Below, one piece after another: positions 7,801 to 15,817 of a stretch of DNA of 64,000 nt (its first letter is position 1; each line of letters starts with the position of its first letter). The DNA comes from Tigheibacillus halophilus (GTDB lineage Bacteria; Bacillota; Bacilli; Bacillales; Amphibacillaceae): contig NZ_JBHUIZ010000003.1 in the NCBI RefSeq assembly GCF_042683165.1, positions 496,001 through 560,000 on the forward strand, read 5' to 3'. A model generated the notes under the pieces. It saw only the letters and a program-made list of their open reading frames with translations, was not told the origin of the DNA and searched no databases. The position numbers and the translations under genes were made by a program.

Positions 7801-9468
7801 TCAGACTTCCATGATAATCGGAAGGATCATCGGGCGCCTTTTCGTTTTTTCATATAAGAAAGGTGCGATGGTATCAGTAATTTCGTTTTTAATTTCCGAC
7901 CACTGTGTTGTTTTCTTTTTCATGATTTTATTCAAATGCATTTGCACTTGTTTTTGCGCTTCCTTAATCAAGTCTTCTGATTCACGCATGTAAACGAAGC
8001 CGCGTGAAATGATGTCGGGCCCGGAAGCAATCTTGAACTCCTTCATATTGATGCTGACGACAACAATAACAAGCCCTTCCTGCGATAAGATACGTCGATC
8101 GCGCAAAACGATATTGCCGATATCGCCGATACCTTTGCCGTCTACGTAAACCGCTCCTGAAGGTATTTTCCCAGAAATAAGTGCTTCGTCTTTTCCCAAA
8201 GCCAACACATCGCCATTATCCATGATGAATGTATCTTCAGGGGCAATCCCACAAGCTTCCGCGAGTTTCGTGTGTTCCTTCAGCATCCTGAATTCACCGT
8301 GAATTGGCATGAAGAATTTCGGTTTGATCAGTCTGAGCATGAGTTTCTGCTCTTCCTGGCCACCGTGTCCCGAAGTATGGATATCACTTACCTTATGATG
8401 AATGACTTCAGCCCCTGCACGGTAAAGGCTATTGATTGTACGATTAACACTGATTGCATTTCCAGGGATTGGAGATGAAGAAAATACAACCGTGTCACCA
8501 GGTATGATTTGGATTTGCCTGTGTGTACCATTCGCTATACGTGATAAGGCTGCCATTGGTTCACCTTGTGTTCCAGTACAAAGAATAGTGATTTTGTTTG
8601 CAGGCAATCGATTGATTTGGTTTGCTTCAATAAACGTATCCTTCGGCGCCTGGATATAGCCTAACTCTTGACCAAGCGTGATAGCGGATTCCATACTGCG
8701 GCCGAAGACAGCCACTTTGCGTCCGTGCTGTACAGCAGCTTCAATCACTTGTTGAACACGGTAAATGTTCGATGCGAATGTAGCAAATATTAATCTGCCT
8801 TCAACTCTGCTGAAGATATCATTGATGGTCGCACCGACGACTTTCTCAGACATTGTGAATCCTGGTACTTCACTGTTTGTGCTGTCTGACAAGAGACAAA
8901 GCACGCCTTCTTTACCAATTTCAGCCATTTTTGTCAGGTTTGCAGGTTCTCCGACTGGTGTGAAGTCGAATTTGAAATCTCCTGTGTGGACAATATTTCC
9001 TGGCGGTGTCTTGACTACTACCCCAAAGGAATCGGGTATGCTGTGTGTAGTCCGGAAAAAGCTGACAGATGTTTTCCGGAATTTGATAATATCGTCTTCT
9101 TGTATAGTAATCATTTTTGTAGAGCGTAACAATCCATGTTCTTCCAGCTTATTTTGAATTAGTCCGGTCGCAAGTTTTCCGGCATAAATGGGTACATTGA
9201 TTTCACGAAGCAAGAAAGGAATGCCCCCAATATGGTCTTCGTGTCCATGTGTGATAAAAAGTCCTTTAATTTTATCTTGATTTTGTACCAAATAAGTGTA
9301 ATCAGGAATGACATAATCGATGCCAAGCAACTCGTCCTCAGGGAACTTGATGCCTGCATCAATCAGAATGATTTCATCCTGGAATTGAACTGCATACGTA
9401 TTTTTGCCGATTTCACCCAATCCACCAAGAGCGAAAACGGCAGTTTGATCGTTTTTCACAAACTTCAT
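7801..9468 (-). CDS. rnjA: Ribonuclease J1
   Basis: A 555-residue metallo-beta-lactamase/beta-CASP ribonuclease, exactly the length of B. subtilis RNase J1. The zinc ligands are seen in HGHEDH (H74, H76, D78, H79). Further motifs include SDSTNSE, the beta-CASP region around residues 200-350, and PIHGEFRML. It has 5'-to-3' exonuclease and endonuclease activity in mRNA turnover and 16S rRNA maturation, as part of the RNase Y/J network. The start has GGAGG upstream and lies 3 bases after rpoY, the conserved rpoY-rnjA operon. In B. subtilis the SR1P peptide, whose gene is at 20217, binds GapA and stimulates RNase J1. Confidence 0.97.
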   Translation of the reverse strand: MKFVKNDQTAVFALGGLGEIGKNTYAVQFQDEIILIDAGIKFPEDELLGIDYVIPDYTYLVQNQDKIKGLFITHGHEDHIGGIPFLLREINVPIYAGKLATGLIQNKLEEHGLLRSTKMITIQEDDIIKFRKTSVSFFRTTHSIPDSFGVVVKTPPGNIVHTGDFKFDFTPVGEPANLTKMAEIGKEGVLCLLSDSTNSEVPGFTMSEKVVGATINDIFSRVEGRLIFATFASNIYRVQQVIEAAVQHGRKVAVFGRSMESAITLGQELGYIQAPKDTFIEANQINRLPANKITILCTGTQGEPMAALSRIANGTHRQIQIIPGDTVVFSSSPIPGNAISVNRTINSLYRAGAEVIHHKVSDIHTSGHGGQEEQKLMLRLIKPKFFMPIHGEFRMLKEHTKLAEACGIAPEDTFIMDNGDVLALGKDEALISGKIPSGAVYVDGKGIGDIGNIVLRDRRILSQEGLVIVVVSINMKEFKIASGPDIISRGFVYMRESEDLIKEAQKQVQMHLNKIMKKKTTQWSEIKNEITDTIAPFLYEKTKRRPMILPIIMEV

Positions 9469-9471
9469 TTT

Positions 9472-9681
9472 TTATAGTTCCTCCACTTTAAAATCTTCTG
9501 ATCGTTTTTCATATGCCAATTGTGCTTCGTCTAGTGGATGGATGTATTCGATATTCAACTTGCGGGCTGCTAATTTTTTGCGGGCATCGCGGTCAGAATC
9601 TGCCTCGACATAGAGGCTTTTGGTACGTTCACGTACAGGAACCTCAGTTGGAGATTCCTGGTATAAAACTTTAAATATCAT
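9472..9681 (-). CDS. rpoY: RNA polymerase epsilon subunit RpoY
   Basis: A 69-residue acidic and basic mixed protein beginning MIFKVLYQES and containing EVPVRERT, matching the Firmicutes RNA polymerase auxiliary subunit epsilon (formerly YkzG). The open frame extends 41 codons further upstream to 9804. The start used here has AGGAGAG about 8 bases upstream and gives the family length. It is transcribed with rnjA. A perfect 12-bp hairpin (9789-9800 with 9811-9822) lies in the untranslated region upstream. Confidence 0.92.
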   Translation of the reverse strand: MIFKVLYQESPTEVPVRERTKSLYVEADSDRDARKKLAARKLNIEYIHPLDEAQLAYEKRSEDFKVEEL

Positions 9682-9788
9682 GTTATTATCTCTCCTAAAA
9701 AGTTGGTATTCATTCAGGGTGAAATGAAAGGAATCTATATAGCTTTCTTTCATGAACAGTCCTGAGTTTCTTTTCAATTTACAATCCA

Positions 9789-9822
9789 TCAGCAAATGCA
9801 TCACACCTGTTGCATTTGCTGA
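9789..9822 (-). promoter_or_regulatory. 12-bp hairpin in the rpoY-rnjA leader
   Basis: TCAGCAAATGCA and its exact complement TGCATTTGCTGA are separated by 10 bases, about 110 bases upstream of the rpoY start. No T-tract follows on the minus strand, so it looks like leader structure. B. subtilis RNase J1 acts on many leaders, but nothing in the sequence proves autoregulation. Confidence 0.4.
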
Positions 9823-9907
9823 GGTTGAAGTTGTCAGCTAAAACCACAGCATCATCGTGATTGGTAGTTTTTGGGTAGTTTTGCCAAAAAGGTCATAACA
9901 ATTTAAA

Positions 9908-9948
9908 TGCATGGTTTTCAGCAATTTTTTCTGAAAACAGTCATGCAC
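9908..9948 (-). terminator. Hairpin after the 32-residue ORF
   Basis: TGCATG-GTTTTCAG pairs with CTGAAAAC and CATGCA, with a 3-base bulge. It begins 3 bases beyond the small ORF stop on the minus strand. The tail TTTAAATTGTT is only moderately T-rich. Confidence 0.4.
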
Positions 9949-9951
9949 TTG

Positions 9952-10050
9952 TTAAGAAAAATCATCTTCCTTATAAGTTGTTGGTACACGTCCTTGGCCC
10001 AAAATATCTTTCAATCGTTTTTTTAGCTTTTCTTTCAATCGTTTGAGCAT
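9952..10050 (-). CDS. Candidate small basic peptide, 32 residues, between rpoY and def
   Basis: A minus-strand frame begins ATG at 10050, with AAGGAG about 11 bases upstream, and ends TAA at 9952. The first half is a strongly basic, Leu/Lys-periodic segment (MLKRLKEKLKKRLKDIL) that would form an amphipathic helix; the tail is GRVPTTYKEDDFS. The periodic helix and a hairpin just after the stop argue that it is translated. I do not recognise the family. It occupies the position of ykrA in B. subtilis. The rest of the gap to def (10051-10255) holds only AT-rich sequence. Confidence 0.5.
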   Translation of the reverse strand: MLKRLKEKLKKRLKDILGQGRVPTTYKEDDFS

Positions 10051-10255
10051 GAGAAATACATCTCCTTATCAATAACTTGAAAAGCAAAAAACGTTCTACC
10101 GTCCAATCCCTCTTATTTATAGTATAATACGATTTCAACAATAATAAAATAGATATACTTTAATTTATGTGAATTTTATTTTGCTTTCACGTGTAAATTG
10201 GCGGTCTGATCTAACGTTTATCCTATTTTTTGCATTCTTATGTTTTCTATGCAGA

Positions 10256-10298
10256 CTGAAAAAGAAGCTGCTCCATTTTACAGGAAACAGCTTCTTTT
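10256..10298 (-). terminator. Terminator after def
   Basis: AAAAGAAGCTG (about 10260-10270) pairs with CAGCTTCTTTT (10288-10298). The stem abuts the def stop codon, and a T-rich tail follows on the minus strand. Confidence 0.75.
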
Positions 10299-10850
10299 TT
10301 AATGAATTGCTTTGGCGTTGTCGGGGATGGCATATGGGTTATCGTTGTTGATATGATCATAAAACATGATGCCGTTGAGATGGTCGATTTCGTGCTGAAA
10401 AACAATTGCCGCATAATCGCGCAGCCGCAGTTTGACTGGGTTTCCGTCCAAGTCCACAGCTCTTACTGTTATCCTTGCTGATCGTGGGACAAAACCTTCC
10501 ACAGGCCGGTCGACGCTCAAACACCCTTCTCCTTCTCGCAAATATGCTCTTTCAACTGAATGGCTGATAATTTTTGGGTTGAAAAGACCATAGCTGTATA
10601 ATTTGCCATGGTCATCTTCAAAATGAACGGCGAGCATTCTTTTTTCCAGTCCAAGCTGAGGAGCCGCCAGACCGACACCTGGGCGCAGAGCATATTTCGC
10701 GCAAGTTTTTTCATCCTGGCTGTTTTGCAGAAACGCAAGCATTTCTTGCAGTTTCTGTTTATTTTCTTCAGACGCAGGCAGTTCGACTTCAGTTGCGACT
10801 TCTCTTAGTGCAGGATGGCCTTCACGTACTATATCTTTCATTGTAAGCAT
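10299..10850 (-). CDS. def: Peptide deformylase
   Basis: A 183-residue type 2 (Gram-positive) peptide deformylase, removing N-formyl groups from nascent proteins with an Fe/Zn centre. All three motifs are present: GVGLAAPQLG near residue 62, EGCLSV near 112 and QHEIDH near 155. Length and position match B. subtilis ykrB (defB). The frame can be extended to a GTG at 10862, but GGAGTG is then too close. ATG 10850 has it 11-13 bases upstream and begins MLTMKDIVREGHP, the family N-terminus. Confidence 0.95.
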   Translation of the reverse strand: MLTMKDIVREGHPALREVATEVELPASEENKQKLQEMLAFLQNSQDEKTCAKYALRPGVGLAAPQLGLEKRMLAVHFEDDHGKLYSYGLFNPKIISHSVERAYLREGEGCLSVDRPVEGFVPRSARITVRAVDLDGNPVKLRLRDYAAIVFQHEIDHLNGIMFYDHINNDNPYAIPDNAKAIH

Positions 10851-10975
10851 GTCATTGTTCACACTCCATATCGTATTAATTCACAACTAACTATTGTATT
10901 CTCATCAAAATAATATTTTAACATAATTTGTGGTAAAAAAGCATATAAAGCAGTATAGGAAGGGGTCATTCGTTT

Positions 10976-11003
10976 TTGTCATTTATTCCCTGCGATTTAT
11001 GAT
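10976..11003 (+). promoter_or_regulatory. Probable promoter of ykyA
   Basis: TTGTCA (10976-10981), 16 bases and TATGAT (10998-11003), a good sigma-A match about 57 bases before the ykyA start. Confidence 0.5.
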
Positions 11004-11059
11004 ATACTGTTCCACATATATAAGGTATAAAAATAATAGATATCAAAGAGGGGAGAAAT

Positions 11060-11725
11060 ATGCGAATAAAAAAATATGTGATGGTAATTGTATTTGGAAT
11101 ATTTGCTGTATTGGCCGGATGCGGCCAGTCTGCAGAGGAAAAAATCTATAATCACTTGGAAGAAACAGTGAGTTTGGAGGCGGATTTTGCCAAGACTCAA
11201 AATGAAATGACAGATTTGGAAAGCCAGGAAAATAAAATTTATGATGAAATCATGGAGCTGGGAATGGATGAGTTCAAACAAATTCAGAAGCTTTCGGCTG
11301 ATGCAGAAAAAAATATCGATAAAAGAACCGAAAAACTTGGGATAGAGCAGGAAAGTGTAGAGAATGCAAAAGAGGAATTCAAAAAAACGCAAGCCCTGAT
11401 CAATGATCTGAAAGAAAAAGCAGCAAAAACCAAAGCTGAAAAAATGTATGATGTTATGATAAAACGATATAAGACCTATGACCAGCTTCATAAAGCGTAC
11501 AAGCAATCCCTGGCTCAGGAAAAAAAATTATATAATGTGCTGCAGGAAAAAGAATCGAGCCAAGACGAACTAACAAAACAAATCAATGCGCTCAATAAGA
11601 CTTATGAAAAAGTTATCGCAGCTAACAAGGATTTTAACAAGTATACTAATAACTATAATCAAGCTAAAAAAGCCTTTTACAAGCATACGGATTTAAAAGT
11701 ATCCTACGAAGCCAAAAATGAATAA
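11060..11725 (+). CDS. ykyA: YkyA-family lipoprotein (putative cell-wall binding)
   Basis: A 221-residue lipoprotein with a basic N-terminus, a hydrophobic segment and lipobox LAGC (Cys about residue 21), so it is exported and anchored on the outer face of the membrane. The mature part is almost entirely charged heptad-like helix (EQESVENAKEEF, ALNKTYEKVIAAN), consistent with a coiled coil. It matches the YkyA family and its conserved place just before pdhA. The molecular function is not established. AGAGGGGAG precedes the start. It has its own promoter and terminator, so it is probably not part of the pdh operon. Confidence 0.85.
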   Translation: MRIKKYVMVIVFGIFAVLAGCGQSAEEKIYNHLEETVSLEADFAKTQNEMTDLESQENKIYDEIMELGMDEFKQIQKLSADAEKNIDKRTEKLGIEQESVENAKEEFKKTQALINDLKEKAAKTKAEKMYDVMIKRYKTYDQLHKAYKQSLAQEKKLYNVLQEKESSQDELTKQINALNKTYEKVIAANKDFNKYTNNYNQAKKAFYKHTDLKVSYEAKNE

Positions 11726-11736
11726 ACATCTTCTCC

Positions 11737-11768
11737 AAACAGAACCCGTCAAACGGGTTCTGTTTTTT
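11737..11768 (+). terminator. Terminator after ykyA
   Basis: A perfect 13-bp stem (AAACAGAACCCGT with ACGGGTTCTGTTT) with a 3-base loop is followed by a T-run. Confidence 0.88.
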
Positions 11769-11884
11769 ATAGGGTATAAGACATAAAAAACATTCACTTT
11801 GCTGTGAAACATCTATACTGATACAGTTTAAATGGACACTATAACAGAATGAGACAGTTCGTACTTTGTGCAGCCTAAAATAGC

Positions 11885-11898
11885 TGTAACCGTTTACT
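11885..11898 (+). promoter_or_regulatory. Putative CcpA cre site upstream of pdhA
   Basis: TGTAACCGTTTACT matches the cre consensus TGWAARCGYTWNCW at 13 of 14 positions. Its centre is about 72 bases upstream of the transcription start predicted from the promoter at 11928-11957. Such an upstream position is seen for CcpA-activated genes such as ackA and pta rather than for repressed ones. Confidence 0.55.
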
Positions 11899-11927
11899 GT
11901 ATCGGTTTTAATAATGAATCAAAGCAC

Positions 11928-11957
11928 TTGACCGTCGCTTGCCGAATGGAGTAAACT
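11928..11957 (+). promoter_or_regulatory. Probable sigma-A promoter of pdhABCD
   Basis: TTGACC (11928-11933), 18 bases and TAAACT (11952-11957). This would give a leader of about 180 bases before pdhA. The 417-base gap 11726-12142 otherwise contains the ykyA terminator and the cre-like box. Confidence 0.5.
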
Positions 11958-12142
11958 AAAAGGGAATTAAATTGTATTACTTTTTTCGGATGTTTTTATG
12001 TAACAGATTCCGTGCATATGATTTGCCTTCCGGGAAAATGGGAACATAAAAATTAGGGAAAAAGATACAGGTTTTCTCCCATGATGGGTGGGAAATATAT
12101 AATAGATCACATAATGGACAAGAAAGGAAGAGGTGAACGATT

Positions 12143-13225
12143 TTGAAACATGTACTTGAAAATATCGAGAGTCAGTTCGAAATGTTCCAGGTTCTTAATG
12201 AAAAAGGTGAAATTGTTAACAAGGATGCAATGCCAGACTTGTCAGATGAACAATTGAAGGAACTAATGACGCGGATGGTGTATACGCGTGTGCTGGATCA
12301 GCGTTCTATTGCACTGAATCGCCAGGGTCGCCTAGGGTTCTATGCTCCGACCGCAGGACAGGAAGCTTCACAGTTGGGAAGTCATTTCGCGCTTGAAAAA
12401 GAGGATTACATTCTTCCTGGTTACCGCGATGTACCACAGTTGATTTGGCATGGACTGCCACTATATCAAGCATTTTTGTTTTCAAGAGGGCACTTCCATG
12501 GCAACCAAATGCCTGAAGGTGTACATGCCTTAAGTCCGCAAATTATCATCGGTGCACAGTTCGTTCAGACTGCTGGTGTAGCACTGGGAATGAAAAAGCG
12601 TGGCAAAAAAGCTGTTGCGGTCACATATACAGGTGATGGCGGTACATCTCAAGGTGATTTCTACGAAGGAATAAACTTCGCAGGCGCATATAAAGCGAAC
12701 GCTATTTTCATTGTCCAAAATAACGGATTCGCAATTTCTGTTCCAAGGGAAAAACAAACTGCTGCTAAGACATTGGCTCAAAAAGCTGTAGCTGCAGGTA
12801 TTGAAGGCATTCAAGTTGACGGAATGGACGTGTTGGCTGTATATGCTGCGACAAAACATGCTCGGGAGCGCGCAATCAACGGGGAAGGCCCGACATTGAT
12901 TGAGACGCTGACATACCGTTATGGTCCGCATACAATGGCCGGGGATGATCCGACCCGTTACCGTACCGAAGATTTGGATTCCGAATGGGAGAAAAAGGAC
13001 CCGCTTGTCCGTTTTCGTTCATATCTGGAAAGCAAAGATCTTTGGAGCGAAGAAGAAGAAAATAAAGTAATTGAAAAAGCTAAAGCTGAAATCAAGGATG
13101 CTATCAAGAAAGCTGATAAATATCCTAAACAACAGGTAACTGACCTGATTTCCAATATGTTCGAAACACTTCCGTCTAATTTAGAGGAGCAAATGGAAGA
13201 ATATAAAGAGAAGGAGTCGAAGTAA
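12143..13225 (+). CDS. pdhA: Pyruvate dehydrogenase E1 component, alpha subunit
   Basis: A 360-residue ThDP-dependent E1 alpha subunit; with PdhB it decarboxylates pyruvate and reductively acetylates the lipoyl group of PdhC. It shows the ThDP motif GDGGTSQGDF ending in QNNGF, and the phosphorylation-loop-like segment YRYGPHTMAGDDPT. Start codon is TTG at 12143 with AGAGGTG upstream. It is about ten residues shorter at the N-terminus than the B. subtilis protein. First gene of the four-gene operon, 3 bases before pdhB. Confidence 0.96.
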   Translation: MKHVLENIESQFEMFQVLNEKGEIVNKDAMPDLSDEQLKELMTRMVYTRVLDQRSIALNRQGRLGFYAPTAGQEASQLGSHFALEKEDYILPGYRDVPQLIWHGLPLYQAFLFSRGHFHGNQMPEGVHALSPQIIIGAQFVQTAGVALGMKKRGKKAVAVTYTGDGGTSQGDFYEGINFAGAYKANAIFIVQNNGFAISVPREKQTAAKTLAQKAVAAGIEGIQVDGMDVLAVYAATKHARERAINGEGPTLIETLTYRYGPHTMAGDDPTRYRTEDLDSEWEKKDPLVRFRSYLESKDLWSEEEENKVIEKAKAEIKDAIKKADKYPKQQVTDLISNMFETLPSNLEEQMEEYKEKESK

Positions 13226-13228
13226 ATC

Positions 13229-14206
13229 ATGGCACAAAAAACAATGATTCAAGCAATTACCGATGCGATGCGTGTTGAGTTGAAAAATGACGAAAACGTA
13301 TTGGTTTTCGGGGAAGATGTCGGTAAAAACGGTGGTGTGTTCCGTGCTACAGAAGGACTGCAAGATGAATTCGGTGAAGACCGTGTATTTGATACGCCAC
13401 TTGCTGAATCCGGAATCGGCGGACTTTCTATCGGTTTGGCTTTGGAAGGATTTCGTCCAGTGCCAGAAATTCAATTCTTCGGCTTTGTATATGAAGTCAT
13501 GGATTCTATCAATGGTCAAATGGCAAGAATGCGTTATCGTTCCGGTAATACAAAGACAGCACCAATCACGATTCGCTCCCCATTTGGAGGCGGAGTGCAC
13601 ACACCGGAGCTCCACGCTGATTCTCTTGAAGGGCTGATCGCGCAGCAGCCTGGTGTGAAAGTGGTCATTCCTTCCACGCCATATGATGCGAAAGGTTTGC
13701 TGATTGCTTCCATTCGTGACAATGATCCAGTCGTATTTTTAGAACATATGAAATTATACCGTTCTTTCCGCGGAGAAGTGCCTGATGAAGAATACACTGT
13801 CGAGCTTGGCAAAGCAGATATCAAACGTGAAGGCAAGGACGTTACAATTATTTCATACGGCGCAATGGTGCACGCTGCATTGAAAGCTGCAGATGAATTG
13901 GCAAAAGACAACATCGAAGCAGAAGTCATTGACCTGATGACTGTCTCTCCAATCGATTACGAAACAATTATTAAATCAGTAGAAAAAACCAATCGTGTGG
14001 TTGTAGTACAGGAAGCACAGCGTCAGGCAGGTATTGCTGCGAATGTTGCAGCTGAAATACAGGAGAGAGCGATTTTACATCTGGAAGCTCCGGTATTGAG
14101 GGTGACAGCACCTGATACTGTATATCCATTTTCCGAGGCGGAAGAAGTATGGCTGCCAGATCATAAGGATATTATCAAAAAAGTTAACAATGTAATGAAT
14201 TTCTAA
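13229..14206 (+). CDS. pdhB: Pyruvate dehydrogenase E1 component, beta subunit
   Basis: A 325-residue transketolase-type beta subunit, the usual length. It has a pyrimidine-binding domain (VFGEDVGKNGGVF near residue 27, with the E1 beta Glu) and a C-terminal transketolase_C domain (VVQEAQRQAG). It forms the alpha2-beta2 E1 with PdhA. The ribosome site AAGGAG lies inside the end of pdhA, so translation is coupled. Confidence 0.97.
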   Translation: MAQKTMIQAITDAMRVELKNDENVLVFGEDVGKNGGVFRATEGLQDEFGEDRVFDTPLAESGIGGLSIGLALEGFRPVPEIQFFGFVYEVMDSINGQMARMRYRSGNTKTAPITIRSPFGGGVHTPELHADSLEGLIAQQPGVKVVIPSTPYDAKGLLIASIRDNDPVVFLEHMKLYRSFRGEVPDEEYTVELGKADIKREGKDVTIISYGAMVHAALKAADELAKDNIEAEVIDLMTVSPIDYETIIKSVEKTNRVVVVQEAQRQAGIAANVAAEIQERAILHLEAPVLRVTAPDTVYPFSEAEEVWLPDHKDIIKKVNNVMNF

Positions 14207-14234
14207 AAATGTAATAAGACAGGAGGTTGGTTTC

Positions 14235-15812
14235 ATGTCATATCAATTCAAATTGCCTGATATTGGCGAAGGAATCCATGAAGGTGAAATTGTGAAATGG
14301 TTCGTCAAGGAAGGCGACGAAGTAAAAGAAGACGATGTGCTCTGTGAAGTGCAAAATGATAAAGCAGTAGTTGAAATTCCATCCCCAGTAGATGGAAAGG
14401 TTGAAAAGATACATGTGGAGGAAGGAACAACAGCAACAGTAGGCGATACGATTGTCACTTTTGATGCAGAAGGCCATGAAGAGGAAGAGGAACCAAGTTC
14501 ATCAGAAGCGCAAAAAGATGAGCAGCAAGCATCAAAATCAAGTGGCTCCTACCAATTCAAACTGCCTGATATCGGTGAAGGAATCCACGAAGGCGAAATC
14601 GTCAAATGGTTTATCAAAGAAGGCGACGAGGTAAAAGAAGACGATGTGCTCTGCGAAGTACAAAATGATAAAGCGGTGGTTGAAATTCCGTCCCCAGTAG
14701 ATGGTACGGTGAAAAAAGTTCATGTTTCAGAGGGAACGACTGCAACGGTAGGCGATACGATCATCACTTTCGATGCAGAAGGCTATGATGATGGCAATAC
14801 AGCCGAAGAAAGCAATGAAGGAAAAACTGAAACAAAAGAAGCAGCGAAGCCTGCTGCGAAAAAATCTGCTAAAAACGACGATGAGCGTGTCATAGCAATG
14901 CCTTCTGTCCGTAAATATGCCCGTGAGCATGAAGTGGATATACATGACGTTACTGGCTCGGGCAAAAACGGACGCATTCTTGTTGAAGATATCGACCAAT
15001 ACTTGAATGGTGATCAACCGGCTGCAGAAACCAGTGAGAAGGAAACAAGCAAAAAAGCTGAGAAACAAGAAAGCAAGAAAGCCGCTGCTAAACCAGCTGC
15101 TGCAAGCGAACAGCTTGAAACCCGTGAAAAAATGTCTGGAATCCGCAAAGCGATTGCTAGGCAAATGGTTCAATCGAAATCAAAAGCCCCTCATGTTACA
15201 TTGATGGATGATGTGGATGTTTCCGAATTGGTAGCACATCGCAAAAAATTCAAGGCGGTCGCAGCTGATCAAAATATTAAGCTGACTTACTTGCCTTATG
15301 TTGTGAAAGCACTCGTTTCCGCATTGAGGAAATATCCTATTTTGAATGCGAACGTTGATGATGAAGCAGAAGAAATTGTTTATAAACATTATTACAATGT
15401 TGGTATCGCGGCAGACACCGATAAAGGTTTACTTGTACCAGTAGTCAAAGATGCCGATCGTAAATCAATTTTTGCTATTTCACAGGAAATAAATGAATTG
15501 GCAGATAAAGCGCGAAATGGTAAACTTACATCGGAGGAAATGAAAGGCGCTTCGAGTACTATCACAAATATCGGTTCTGCTGGCGGTCAGTGGTTCACCC
15601 CGGTGCTGAATTATCCGGAGGCTTCAATCTTGGGAATCGGCCGTATTCAGGAAAAACCGGTCGTGCGTGATGGAGAGATCGTTATTGCTCCAGTACTTGC
15701 ACTCTCATTAAGCTTTGACCACCGCATTGTTGATGGTGCAACTGCACAAATGGCAATGAACCAGGTCAAGCGTTTGTTGAACGATCCACAATTAATCATG
15801 ATGGAGGCGTAA
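14235..15812 (+). CDS. pdhC: Dihydrolipoamide acetyltransferase E2 with two lipoyl domains
   Basis: A 525-residue E2 core of the pyruvate dehydrogenase complex. Order: lipoyl domain 1 (residues 3-80, lipoyl Lys in NDKA at 43), an acidic Ser-rich linker, lipoyl domain 2 (106-183, Lys 146), an Ala/Lys linker, the peripheral subunit-binding domain (about 213-256, MPSVRKYARE), a second Ala/Lys linker, then the catalytic domain with SFDHRIVDGA near the C-terminus. B. subtilis PdhC has one lipoyl domain and 442 residues, so the added length is the second domain. By eye the two differ at six of 78 residues, indicating recent duplication or gene conversion. Strong AGGAGG ribosome site. Confidence 0.97.
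   Translation: MSYQFKLPDIGEGIHEGEIVKWFVKEGDEVKEDDVLCEVQNDKAVVEIPSPVDGKVEKIHVEEGTTATVGDTIVTFDAEGHEEEEEPSSSEAQKDEQQASKSSGSYQFKLPDIGEGIHEGEIVKWFIKEGDEVKEDDVLCEVQNDKAVVEIPSPVDGTVKKVHVSEGTTATVGDTIITFDAEGYDDGNTAEESNEGKTETKEAAKPAAKKSAKNDDERVIAMPSVRKYAREHEVDIHDVTGSGKNGRILVEDIDQYLNGDQPAAETSEKETSKKAEKQESKKAAAKPAAASEQLETREKMSGIRKAIARQMVQSKSKAPHVTLMDDVDVSELVAHRKKFKAVAADQNIKLTYLPYVVKALVSALRKYPILNANVDDEAEEIVYKHYYNVGIAADTDKGLLVPVVKDADRKSIFAISQEINELADKARNGKLTSEEMKGASSTITNIGSAGGQWFTPVLNYPEASILGIGRIQEKPVVRDGEIVIAPVLALSLSFDHRIVDGATAQMAMNQVKRLLNDPQLIMMEA
14241..14784 (+). repeat. Tandem duplicated lipoyl-domain coding segment in pdhC
   Basis: Segment 14241-14475 recurs at 14550-14784, an offset of 309 bases (103 codons). 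The encoded domains are nearly identical, and long stretches of the DNA are also identical, for example around the lipoyl-lysine codon. Confidence 0.85.
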
Positions 15813-15817
15813 TAATT

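Noticed and set aside
13287..15389. Long frames antisense or out of frame to pdhB and pdhC
   Set aside because: They are shadows of the highly expressed, compositionally biased pdh genes.
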